Shown here piece by piece: positions 8,693 through 16,857 of a DNA stretch of 64,000 bases; the first letter of the stretch is position 1, and every line of letters starts with the position of its first letter. This DNA comes from Nitrospira sp. UBA6493 (GTDB taxonomy: Bacteria > Nitrospirota > Nitrospiria > Nitrospirales > Nitrospiraceae). The stretch spans positions 1 to 64,000 of the forward strand of contig DJMJ01000024.1 of assembly GCA_002435325.1 (NCBI GenBank), read 5' to 3'. The notes under the pieces were generated by a model. The model was not told the origin of the DNA and did no database searches. It was given only the letters and a program-made list of their open reading frames with translations. A program made the translations under genes and the position numbers.

Positions 8693-9847
8693 TTAGAAAC
8701 CTTTAACTTCTTGGCCCTTGATCAGCACCGCCCCTTTGGTGACGATTCGCTGCCCGCGGGTAAGGCCTTCGAGCACCCGGACTTGCTCAGGGGAAATATT
8801 GGCGATTTTGACTTCGCGCTTCACGTACCGGTTCTGTTCTTCCACCACGTACACGAATTGCTTGCCATCCGATTCCAAGACCGCTTCTCTGGGAACCACG
8901 ATAAACTGCGATGCCTCTCCCACATCCAAATGCAGACGGGCAAACATCTCCGGCTTCAACTTATGCGCCTCGTTGTTCACCCAAGCCCGCACCTTGATCG
9001 TCCTGGTTGCCGGATCGACCACATCGCCGATTGCCGCCAGTGTCGCTGGAAAATCGATGCCGGGATAGGCTTCAACGCTCACACGGGCAAACTGGCCTTC
9101 TTTGACCAGCGCCAGATCCCGCTCATAAAGATCGGCCAAGACCTGCAACATGTCCAGATCGGCAACCGTAAACAGCACCTGCGAGGGGTCGCCCCCTACG
9201 GACTGGCCCGGCGTCACCGCCCGTTCCACGACCACACCGGTGAGGGAACTCTTCATTTCAAAACGCGACGTAATTTTCTGTTTGTCGAGCGGCTTGGTCA
9301 ATTCCTCAGCCGGCACCCGGAGCGACAACAATCGCTCTTTTGCCCGACGGAATTCCGCCCGAGCCTTCACCAACTCATTCTCCGCCTGTTTCAGGTCTTT
9401 GAGCGGCATCGCTTTGTTTTCGTACAGGTCCTTCGCCAGCTCATGCGCCCTGGTGGCATATTGGAGATCGGAATCCTCTTTCACATATTCCGAATAGGCC
9501 TGAGCAATATCGGGACTATCGACCACCAGCAAGACATCGCCCGCCTTGACACGATCGCCGAGGTGGACCCGCACTTCGACAACCCGGCCCTGCAAGGGTG
9601 ACGAAATTTTGGAATAGCGATCTTCGCCGTAGGCCACTTTCCCGGACAGGGTCAACGCTTGATGCGACGAACTGAAATCGACGACGGCCGTCTCCACTCG
9701 GGCTTGCGCGTCTCGCGGCGCTCCCACCGATGGAGGAGCCGCCACCGTCGCAGCCTCAGTTGGGGCGGGATGATCCGTCCTCCCGCAGGCCGAACAGGTC
9801 AATACCGCCACCGCCAGCATGAGAGACGCCATCCCCACAGAGGTCAT
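8693..9847 (-). CDS. RND periplasmic adaptor lipoprotein (CzcB-like)
   Basis: 384 residues. The N-terminus is a lipoprotein signal with a Cys at about residue 21 (TCSAC), so it is probably anchored in the inner membrane. Then come barrel-sandwich halves (GRVVEVRVHLGDRVKAGDVLLVVDSP; SSLTGVVVERAVTPGQSV) flanking a helical hairpin, as in membrane-fusion proteins linking pump to outer-membrane channel. Its start overlaps the stop of the upstream channel gene by four bases (9844-9847), indicating coupled translation. The N-terminal His is isolated and I see no CusB-type methionine cluster. Confidence 0.88.
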   Translation of the reverse strand: MTSVGMASLMLAVAVLTCSACGRTDHPAPTEAATVAAPPSVGAPRDAQARVETAVVDFSSSHQALTLSGKVAYGEDRYSKISSPLQGRVVEVRVHLGDRVKAGDVLLVVDSPDIAQAYSEYVKEDSDLQYATRAHELAKDLYENKAMPLKDLKQAENELVKARAEFRRAKERLLSLRVPAEELTKPLDKQKITSRFEMKSSLTGVVVERAVTPGQSVGGDPSQVLFTVADLDMLQVLADLYERDLALVKEGQFARVSVEAYPGIDFPATLAAIGDVVDPATRTIKVRAWVNNEAHKLKPEMFARLHLDVGEASQFIVVPREAVLESDGKQFVYVVEEQNRYVKREVKIANISPEQVRVLEGLTRGQRIVTKGAVLIKGQEVKGF

Positions 9848-11208
9848 AGAATCTCCTGCCCCACGGCACTCTGTAATTGAATCACGTTGCGCTGATAGTT
9901 GAAAAGCGCCTCGAAATAATTCTGCTGAATCGTGCGCGACGTTCTCGCCGCATCGAGCAGGTCGAGAATGGTCGCGCCGCCCCGCTCATAGGCCCGTTCG
10001 ACAATGGTCAATGTCGAGCGCGCATCGTCCAGCACCCCGCCCAAAAAAGCTTCAACCAGCCGTCTACTCTGCATCAGATTCTTGTAGGCGACGTCCACTT
10101 CGTTTTCGACCTGATTGAGCGTCTTATTCAAATCCGCCTCGGCGCTCTGTACCGCGACCTCCGCTTGCATGATACCGCCCTGATTTCGGTTGAATAACGG
10201 CAAGGGCACCCCGAGACTGAGCGCCACCTGCCCAGGATTGTCGGGCCCTCTGGCACCCTGCACCGCATACCCGCCGCCGATGGTGACATCTGGAATCCGG
10301 TAGGCCTTTGCCAGCTTCAGATCGGCCTCCCGTTGAGAAAAGACCAACCGTTTCATCCGCACATCGGCACGCGCCTCCAGCGCCACCGTGCGCAGACGGC
10401 CGATATCTGGATCGATCCGCTTGTAATCGAACTCGGAGGTCAATTCAAGCTGGGTGGCTGGAGAAAGGCGGAGGAGCTGCCGGAGGTCGGCACGCGCCGT
10501 GTCGCTCTCCTGAATGCCCTGAATGACTTGGGACTGAAAATCGATGAACTGCAACCGGATGCGAATCAAATCGACTTCCGCGATATAGCCCTTCTTGAAC
10601 CGGATGGTATTGATCTCGAGAATGCGGGAAAACCGGTCCCGATTCTCCTCGGCCAGCGTCAACCGGCGATGGGCCAATTGGATGCGATGGTAGGAATCTT
10701 TCACCGTAAAGCTAAGCTGCCGCACGGCATCTTCAAATGCAGCCTCAGCCGATTGTGTCCCAAAGTCAGCGCTTTCGATTCGATAGCCACGCTTGCCGGC
10801 CAGTTCGAATAACTGCTGAACTTGGACGATGACCGCCCCGCTGTTCCCCATCGTTCTGCCCTGGGTAAACGAGCTCAGCGTTCCAATCGACGCCACCGGG
10901 TTGGGAAAGAGCTTCGCCGTGATCTGCTGCCCTTTAGCCGATTCGACCCCGAATTTCGCCATTAACAGATCGAGGTTCTGGCGCAAAAATAATGCGACTG
11001 CCTCGTCGAGGCTCAGGCGAAGCGCGGATAGTGTAGCAGAGAAAGCCGGGGTCTTGACTGGACTATCGGTTGCCGCGACGATCGTTTGTCCTGACGCAGG
11101 ATTAGAGCCGATCCCCAACGCGAGGAGAACGACCACTCCCCGGAAGAGGTGTCCTGCACCACTACGCAGATATCGGGCTAAATTCGTAATACGCACTCCC
11201 CCACACAT
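9844..11208 (-). CDS. TolC-like outer-membrane efflux channel (CzcC-like)
   Basis: About 454 residues. It has a signal sequence ending near NPASGQT and two outer-membrane-efflux repeats rich in long helices, for example LSLDEAVALFLRQNLDL and LNKTLNQVENEVDVAYKNL. As a trimer it would form the exit duct for the adaptor and pump encoded downstream. An open frame extends to a GTG at 11253, but the strong promoter at 11258-11285 predicts a transcript starting near 11251, so that GTG would not be transcribed. The ATG at 11208 is therefore preferred. First gene of the efflux operon. Confidence 0.85.
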   Translation of the reverse strand: MCGGVRITNLARYLRSGAGHLFRGVVVLLALGIGSNPASGQTIVAATDSPVKTPAFSATLSALRLSLDEAVALFLRQNLDLLMAKFGVESAKGQQITAKLFPNPVASIGTLSSFTQGRTMGNSGAVIVQVQQLFELAGKRGYRIESADFGTQSAEAAFEDAVRQLSFTVKDSYHRIQLAHRRLTLAEENRDRFSRILEINTIRFKKGYIAEVDLIRIRLQFIDFQSQVIQGIQESDTARADLRQLLRLSPATQLELTSEFDYKRIDPDIGRLRTVALEARADVRMKRLVFSQREADLKLAKAYRIPDVTIGGGYAVQGARGPDNPGQVALSLGVPLPLFNRNQGGIMQAEVAVQSAEADLNKTLNQVENEVDVAYKNLMQSRRLVEAFLGGVLDDARSTLTIVERAYERGGATILDLLDAARTSRTIQQNYFEALFNYQRNVIQLQSAVGQEIL

Positions 11209-11257
11209 GTCCGGTGAACCGCGGCAGAGAGGCTGATAGAGGAAGCAAGACACTCAT

Positions 11258-11285
11258 ATTATACTGGTTTCATAGGCACTTGCAA
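11258..11285 (-). promoter_or_regulatory. Promoter of the metal efflux operon
   Basis: Minus strand: TTGCAA, 16 bases, TATAAT (perfect -10). The start site would be near 11251, about 43 bases before the ATG of the channel gene. The suboptimal -35 and short spacing are compatible with an activator-dependent promoter, but no regulator gene is nearby. Confidence 0.6.
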
Positions 11286-11303
11286 CGACATCACGGAATC
11301 GGA

Positions 11304-12374
11304 TTATTGCATTTTGAGTTCCGTCCAGGCCCGGTCATAGAGGCGCATCGCCTTCCCGACATCCGTCATCCATTCCAATCGCGGTATCAATTCGACCGGG
11401 GGGTAGATGGCAGAATTCTCCAGAACATCTTGCTTCACGAACGCCCGCGCCTCCCGATTGGAAACCGCGAACAGGAGCCGCTCGGAGGTGGCCGCAGCCA
11501 CTCGGGCATCGATCAAATAATTGACAAATGTCATCGCCAGCGCTTTTCGCGTCGAAGATCGAAGGACGACCAGGCAATCCGCCCAGATCGTTCCCCCTTC
11601 CTTCGGCACCACGTAGCGAATCGACGGCCGGTCGGCCATCGCCCGCGCCACAGGGCCTCCCCAGCCCTGTGCCAGGACAACATCTCCGGAGGCCAGCAGT
11701 TGTGCGTAATTATCACTGGCGTATGTCTTCACCAGCGGTTTTTGGGCGATCAGTTTCTGCTTCGCCGCCTCAATCACCAAAGGATCCGTGGTATTCATCG
11801 ATTGCCCCATCAACCGCAGCACCGCCCCAAACACCTCCCGCTGGTCGTTCAACATGCTGATCCTTCCCCGATACCGGTCATCCCACAATACCGCCCAGCT
11901 GTCCGGCGGACTCGTCACCACATCGGAATCATATCCGATTCCCACCGTTCCCCAGAGATACGGCACGGAATAGCGATGCGACGGGTCAAAGGCGAGATGC
12001 TGCAACTGCGCTTCGAGCGACGCCAGATTGGGAACGGCCGCTGCATCCAATTCGGCCAATAGACCCTGCGCCGCCATGATGGACACCATGAAATCGGAGG
12101 GCACCGTCACATCGTAGCCGGAACCTCCGCCTTGGAGCTTCGCCAGCAACTCTTCATTGCTGCCGAAGGTATCGACGATCACCTTCGCCCCATGCGCACG
12201 CTCGAACTCCCGGATCAACTCGGGGCTGACATAGTCCGACCAGGTGAGGTAATGCAGTGTGTGCGCCGACGCGCCCTGCGCCTGCGTTCCCGCGTCGGGC
12301 GCCCGATCGCAGGCCGCCAGAGCAATGAAACTGAAGACCGAGAGCAGCACGATTTGGACTTTCATCATGCGCAC
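11304..12374 (-). CDS. potD: Polyamine ABC transporter substrate-binding lipoprotein (PotD-like)
   Basis: 356 residues. A lipoprotein signal with lipobox LAAC (Cys about residue 22) anchors it facing the periplasm. The mature start (LHYLTWSDYVSPELIREFE) and GSNEELLAKLQGG are typical of spermidine/putrescine-binding proteins of the PotD/PotF type. It is last in a four-gene operon potA-potB-potC-potD, two bases after potC. The exact ligand cannot be assigned without structural comparison of the binding-site residues. Confidence 0.85.
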   Translation of the reverse strand: MRMMKVQIVLLSVFSFIALAACDRAPDAGTQAQGASAHTLHYLTWSDYVSPELIREFERAHGAKVIVDTFGSNEELLAKLQGGGSGYDVTVPSDFMVSIMAAQGLLAELDAAAVPNLASLEAQLQHLAFDPSHRYSVPYLWGTVGIGYDSDVVTSPPDSWAVLWDDRYRGRISMLNDQREVFGAVLRLMGQSMNTTDPLVIEAAKQKLIAQKPLVKTYASDNYAQLLASGDVVLAQGWGGPVARAMADRPSIRYVVPKEGGTIWADCLVVLRSSTRKALAMTFVNYLIDARVAAATSERLLFAVSNREARAFVKQDVLENSAIYPPVELIPRLEWMTDVGKAMRLYDRAWTELKMQ

Positions 12375-12376
12375 CT

Positions 12377-13144
12377 CTACCGGCGCTGGAACAACAGTGA
12401 CAGTCCGACCAGCCCCATGGAGGCCATCACCAGCACCGCCGAGAGCGCATTGATTTCCGGGGAGACGCCGGACTTGATCATCGAATAGACCTTCAGCGGC
12501 AAGGTCGTCGCGCCGGGCCCTGCCACAAAGAAGGTAACGATGAAGTCATCGAGGGAAATCGTGAAGGTCAGCAGCATGGCGCCGAGAAGAGCCGGGAAGA
12601 GCAGCGGAAGCGTGATCCGCCGAAATCCCTGCCAGGGTGTCGCACCCAGATCGTACGCCGCTTCGAGCAGCCGGGGGTCGAGCTTCTGAAGCCGCGCGCG
12701 AATGATAACGATCGCCACCGGAAGATTGAACGCGGCATGGCCGATCATGACCGTCGCCAGACTCAGCGGCATCTGCAGCACAACAAACAGCATGAGAAGC
12801 GCGACCCCCATCATCACTTCGGGAATCACCAACGGCAGAAGGAATATCGGTTCCAAAAATCCACGCCAGCGTGACCGGATCCGCTCCAACCCCATCGCCG
12901 CCGGCACTCCGAGCAACAGGACGATGACCGTTGATATTCCCGCCACCAGCAGGCTATTGCCCGTCGCAGTCCGCAGGGCCTCGTCCCGCCATAACATCTC
13001 GTACCACTGCCAGGAGACCCCTTGCCACGTCGCAGACAGACGTGAGGCATTCAACGAAAACACCATGAGGACGGCGATCGGCAAATAGAGAAAGGCCAGC
13101 CCAAGCACACTGAACGACCGCAGCCAGCCACCCTGGTTTCTCAT
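12377..13144 (-). CDS. potC: Polyamine ABC transporter permease (PotC-like)
   Basis: 255 residues with about six membrane segments. The EAA-type loop (EAAYDLGATPWQGFRRITLPLL, about residues 160-181) contacts the ATPase. The N-terminal LAFLYLPIAVLMVFSLNAS is characteristic of PotC. Its start overlaps the potB stop by four bases. Together with PotB it forms the inner-membrane channel through which the substrate delivered by PotD passes. Confidence 0.87.
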   Translation of the reverse strand: MRNQGGWLRSFSVLGLAFLYLPIAVLMVFSLNASRLSATWQGVSWQWYEMLWRDEALRTATGNSLLVAGISTVIVLLLGVPAAMGLERIRSRWRGFLEPIFLLPLVIPEVMMGVALLMLFVVLQMPLSLATVMIGHAAFNLPVAIVIIRARLQKLDPRLLEAAYDLGATPWQGFRRITLPLLFPALLGAMLLTFTISLDDFIVTFFVAGPGATTLPLKVYSMIKSGVSPEINALSAVLVMASMGLVGLSLLFQRR

Positions 13145-14034
13145 GACGCCCTCCGTTTGCCATCCGCCGCCGATTGCGCCCTGAAATACCAGATCATCGC
13201 TCCCATCACGAGCGCCATCAGCACCATGGAGAGCGCCGACCCCAGCGGCCAGTCCCGGGCAATAAGGTATTCATGCTGGATCAGATTGCCCACCATCATG
13301 CTTCTGGCTCCGCCCAGCAGATCCGGCGTGATAAACGCCCCAAGCGAGGGGATAAACACCAGCACACAGCCGGCCACGATGCCGGGCTTCGTAAGCGGGA
13401 CCAGGACCCGGCGGAAAACCGACCATCGATCCGCATAAAGGTCCCAGGCCGCTTCGATGAGCGAACGATCAACCCGTTCAATCGCCGCATAGAGCGGCAA
13501 GATCATGAACGGAAGATAGCCATAGACAAGGCCGAGCACCACTGCGGTGTTTGAATAGAGGATCTCGATGGGAGCCGAGATCAGGCCGAGTTTCAGCAGC
13601 ACGGTATTCATGAGGCCCTCGGTCCTCAGAATGAAGATCCAGGCATAGGTCCGCACGAGAAAGTTGGTCCAGAAAGGGACCATGACCAGGACCAGCCACA
13701 CCGCCTGGCGCCGTGGCGACAGCCGGGCGATATAATAAGCCAAGGGAAAACCCATCGCGAGACAGATGATCGTGGTCAGCGACGCCAGCAGGAGGGATTG
13801 CCCGAAGATCCGACCATACAGAGCATGCAGCAGATCGCGGTAATTGTCCAGACTGAAGTCCCAGACGATCCCGCCATAGGTGCCGCGCGTGGCACAGCTC
13901 ACGAGGAAAATGACGGAGAGAGGAAGTAGGCAAAAGAAAACCGTCCACAATACACCCGGGGCTAGCAACCACGCCGTAGCGTTACCGTCGGCTTCCTTCC
14001 GAGCCTTACGTGCTATCGCCGATGGCGCCATCAT
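13141..14034 (-). CDS. potB: Polyamine ABC transporter permease (PotB-like)
   Basis: About 297 residues, six membrane segments, EAA loop EAAWDLYADRWSVFRRVLVPL. I place the start at ATG 14034 because it overlaps the potA stop codon as ATGA, the same coupling seen at the next junction. The frame extends to 14070, but that would embed 36 more bases in potA. Inner-membrane partner of PotC. Confidence 0.85.
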   Translation of the reverse strand: MMAPSAIARKARKEADGNATAWLLAPGVLWTVFFCLLPLSVIFLVSCATRGTYGGIVWDFSLDNYRDLLHALYGRIFGQSLLLASLTTIICLAMGFPLAYYIARLSPRRQAVWLVLVMVPFWTNFLVRTYAWIFILRTEGLMNTVLLKLGLISAPIEILYSNTAVVLGLVYGYLPFMILPLYAAIERVDRSLIEAAWDLYADRWSVFRRVLVPLTKPGIVAGCVLVFIPSLGAFITPDLLGGARSMMVGNLIQHEYLIARDWPLGSALSMVLMALVMGAMIWYFRAQSAADGKRRAS

Positions 14035-15131
14035 GGGAGGGGAAGCACCGTCCCGTCCGACACATTCCATTGCACCGATACCGGATCACCGACCTTCCAC
14101 GGAACCAGGCCATTCGCGTGGTTTGGAAGATGGATGGTCCACGCAATCTGCTCGGTTATCCGAACGACACACCGCCACCCGCTGCCGAGATACCGCAGGG
14201 CCTCCACGGTGCCAGGCACGGCGTTGTCGAAAGCGGTGCCCTCTCCGTTCGATGCCAGACGCACACGTTCAGGTCTGAGAATGAGGGCCACCGCTGCGCC
14301 GGACTGGAGATCGGAAGGCATCGCCACGCGAACTTTCCCCGATAATCCGGGATGATCACATGTCAGTATAGCCTGTCCGACATGCGGATCCCTGAGTGTG
14401 CCGCGCAGTTCATTCGAGGTGCCGATGAACTGCGCGACAAAATGCGTGGCTGGCGATTCATACAAGTCTTGGGGCCGGCCGACCTGCACCACCTGCCCCT
14501 GATGCATCACCGCCAGCCGGTCCGAGAGCGCCAGCGCTTCCTCTTGATGATGCGTGACACAGACAAACGTAATGCCCACCTGCGCCTGAATCGATTTCAG
14601 CTCGACTTGCATCTGCTGGCGCAGCTGCTGATCGAGCGCGGCCAGCGGTTCGTCGAGCAAAACCACGGCCGGCCGGTTCACTAGCGCCCGCGCCAGTGCG
14701 ACACGCTGCTGCTCCCCTCCCGACAACTGGCCCGGTCTGCGATCACGCTTATCTCCCATCTGCACCAGTTCCAAGGTCGCAGCCACGCGCGCCTCGATCT
14801 CACCACGCGGTATCCGTTTCATTTCGAGGCCGAAAGCCACGTTGCCCGCGACGGAGAGATGCGGAAACAGCGCGTAGGACTGGAAGACCAGATTGACCGG
14901 CCTCCTGTTGGGAGGCACGCCCGCCATCAACTGTCCATCGATGAAGATTTCACCGGAATCCGGCGTTTCAAATCCGGCGAGCATCCGCAGTAGCGATGAC
15001 TTACCGGCTCCGCTGGGACCGAGAATGGAGAAAAATTCCCCCCGACGAACGCCGAGGGTGACATGGTCCACCGCCAAAGTGGCCCCATGGCGTTTGATCA
15101 ATGTGCGAATGTCGATGCTCAGATCGGCCAC
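14031..15131 (-). CDS. potA: Polyamine ABC transporter ATP-binding protein (PotA-like)
   Basis: 366 residues. It shows Walker A GPSGAGKSS (about 38-46), signature LSGGEQQR (about 135), Walker B VVLLDEPLAALD and the H-loop VTHHQEEAL. The C-terminal 100 residues form a TOBE-type regulatory domain, as in PotA and other CUT1-like importers. It energises import by the two permeases encoded just downstream. First gene of the operon; no strong promoter is visible in the 65 bases before it, so it may be read from the small gene upstream. Confidence 0.88.
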   Translation of the reverse strand: MADLSIDIRTLIKRHGATLAVDHVTLGVRRGEFFSILGPSGAGKSSLLRMLAGFETPDSGEIFIDGQLMAGVPPNRRPVNLVFQSYALFPHLSVAGNVAFGLEMKRIPRGEIEARVAATLELVQMGDKRDRRPGQLSGGEQQRVALARALVNRPAVVLLDEPLAALDQQLRQQMQVELKSIQAQVGITFVCVTHHQEEALALSDRLAVMHQGQVVQVGRPQDLYESPATHFVAQFIGTSNELRGTLRDPHVGQAILTCDHPGLSGKVRVAMPSDLQSGAAVALILRPERVRLASNGEGTAFDNAVPGTVEALRYLGSGWRCVVRITEQIAWTIHLPNHANGLVPWKVGDPVSVQWNVSDGTVLPLP

Positions 15132-15196
15132 GGAATGGACGTCCTACACAGGCCGGACAACAAGGCGAGGAAGCGGGTCAGAACAGCGGCACCCGT

Positions 15197-15487
15197 TCAA
15201 CTATCCAGCCCGCTCTTGGAATGATGGTCGCGCAGATGTTTTCGCACACGCACTTTTTCGTGATGCTTCCGCAAGAGCTGCTGGCGAATCACATTCCGGT
15301 CCTCCGCCACGATCCGCACCAGGCGATCCACATCTTCGGCATGGTCTCGCACCAACTCGGTCAATTTCTGGAGCTGAACTTCCAATCGCTCGATCCGCCA
15401 CAGGGCGTCTTTCGTGGGTTCCACCGGCTTGCGAGCCGCTTTCCCGTTGCTGCGAGGAAGAGCCGCTACAATCAGATCACGTTTCAT
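15197..15487 (-). CDS. Small basic helical protein of unknown function
   Basis: 96 residues from ATG 15487, chosen because AAAGGAG lies six bases before it; the open frame to 15568 has no such site. A basic N-terminus (LPRSNGKAARKP) is followed by a predicted coiled coil (about 25-75, WRIERLEVQLQKLTELVRD) and a Lys/Arg/His-rich tail. This is compatible with nucleic-acid or protein binding, but no family is recognised. It is divergent from glgC and may be co-transcribed with potABCD downstream. Confidence 0.65.
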   Translation of the reverse strand: MKRDLIVAALPRSNGKAARKPVEPTKDALWRIERLEVQLQKLTELVRDHAEDVDRLVRIVAEDRNVIRQQLLRKHHEKVRVRKHLRDHHSKSGLDS

Positions 15488-15540
15488 AGATACTCCTTTA
15501 TGCGCTTGATCGTCGCGCCGCTGCATCCGTCTTTCGGCTA

Positions 15541-15568
15541 GTATTATCCGTGATCTCCCTGAAGTCAA
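15541..15568 (-). promoter_or_regulatory. Weak promoter candidate for the small basic protein
   Basis: Minus strand: TTGACT, 16 bases, TAATAC. The -35 is good and the -10 weak. It is about 50 bases upstream of ATG 15487. Confidence 0.3.
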
Positions 15569-15618
15569 TCATTCAGCTTCCTTTCCATTTTCAGACGGTC
15601 CTGTTACACTTCGCACAC

Positions 15619-16857
15619 ATGCACAATGTGTTTACGATGATCCTCGCCGGAGGCAAGGGCGAACGCCTCCACCCGCTGACCGAGCAACGGGCCAAGCCGG
15701 CCGTACCGTTCGGCGGCAAGTATCGCATCATCGATTTTACGCTCAGTAACTGCCTCAACTCCGGCCTGCGGAAGATCGCGGTCCTGATCCAATACAAATC
15801 CCACTCGCTCGACAAGCACATTCGCAGCGGCTGGAACATTCTCAATTCGGAACTTGGTGAATACATCGCCTCCGTCCCCCCACAGCAGCGCATCAGCGAA
15901 GAATGGTACAAGGGCACGGCCGACGCGGTGTACCAAAACCTGTTTCTCCTGGACAACGAACGCGCCGATTACCTACTCATCCTGGCCGGCGACCACATTT
16001 ACAAGATGAACTACGCGGAAATGTTCCATTGGCTGCTGGCCAAAGACGCCGACGCCGTCGTCGGCGCGTTGGACATTCCCGTTCAGGATGCGACGCGGTT
16101 CGGAGTCATCAGCGTGGACGACGATCTCCGGATCAACCGGTTCGACGAAAAACCCGCCAATCCCACGCCGATTCCAGGCGATCCGACCCACGCCTTCGCA
16201 TCGATGGGGATTTATCTCTTCAAGACCTCCGCTATTCGCCAATACCTCACGGAAGACGCCCAGGAAGGAACCGCCCACGATTTCGGCAAAAACATCATTC
16301 CGCGCATGATTCAGGAAGGCCGTGTCTATGCCTTCAAGTTCCAGGACGAGAACAAGAAAGCCGTCAAATACTGGCGGGACATCGGCACGCTCGACGCCTA
16401 TTGGGAAGCCAATATGGATCTCATCGCCGTCGATCCGCTCTTCAACCTCTACGATCCGAACTGGCCGATCCGCACCTATCAAGGACAATTTCCTCCGGTC
16501 AAATTCGTCTTCGCCCAGGATTTCCAAGGGGGCCGCATGGGCGTGGCGCTGGATTCGATCGTCTGCGGCGGCTGCATCATCTCAGGCGGCCGGGTGCAAA
16601 ATTCGATTCTCTCCCCGAACGTGCGGGTCCAGGACCACGCAGAAGTGCATGAATCGATCGTCATGGAAAATGTAGTCATCGGTGAGCACAGCCGCATCAG
16701 GCGGGCCATCATCGACAAAGATGTCATCATTCCGCCCAAGACCGAGATCGGGTATGATCGGGAAGCCGACTCAAACCGATTCAAAGTCACCGAGTCCGGT
16801 CTGGTGGTTATTTCAAAGGGAATGAAACTGCATGCCTCCCTCGATTCATCCGGTTGA
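15619..16857 (+). CDS. glgC: Glucose-1-phosphate adenylyltransferase
   Basis: Makes ADP-glucose from glucose-1-phosphate and ATP, the first committed step of bacterial glycogen synthesis. 412 residues from ATG 15619, which gives the usual start just before MILAGGKGERLHPLT (nucleotide-binding loop). Other family signatures are KPAVPFGGKYRIIDFTLSN, the substrate-binding YRGTADAV-like segment (WYKGTADAVYQN) and a C-terminal left-handed beta-helix carrying the oligomerisation and allosteric surface. The open frame begins upstream at 15550 without a ribosome site. Its 3' end overlaps the next gene by 26 bases. The branching enzyme gene lies about 4.7 kb downstream. Confidence 0.93.
   Translation: MHNVFTMILAGGKGERLHPLTEQRAKPAVPFGGKYRIIDFTLSNCLNSGLRKIAVLIQYKSHSLDKHIRSGWNILNSELGEYIASVPPQQRISEEWYKGTADAVYQNLFLLDNERADYLLILAGDHIYKMNYAEMFHWLLAKDADAVVGALDIPVQDATRFGVISVDDDLRINRFDEKPANPTPIPGDPTHAFASMGIYLFKTSAIRQYLTEDAQEGTAHDFGKNIIPRMIQEGRVYAFKFQDENKKAVKYWRDIGTLDAYWEANMDLIAVDPLFNLYDPNWPIRTYQGQFPPVKFVFAQDFQGGRMGVALDSIVCGGCIISGGRVQNSILSPNVRVQDHAEVHESIVMENVVIGEHSRIRRAIIDKDVIIPPKTEIGYDREADSNRFKVTESGLVVISKGMKLHASLDSSG

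Noticed and set aside
15903..16652. 249-codon open frame within glgC in another phase
   Set aside because: Arg-rich shadow of glgC with no initiation signal.
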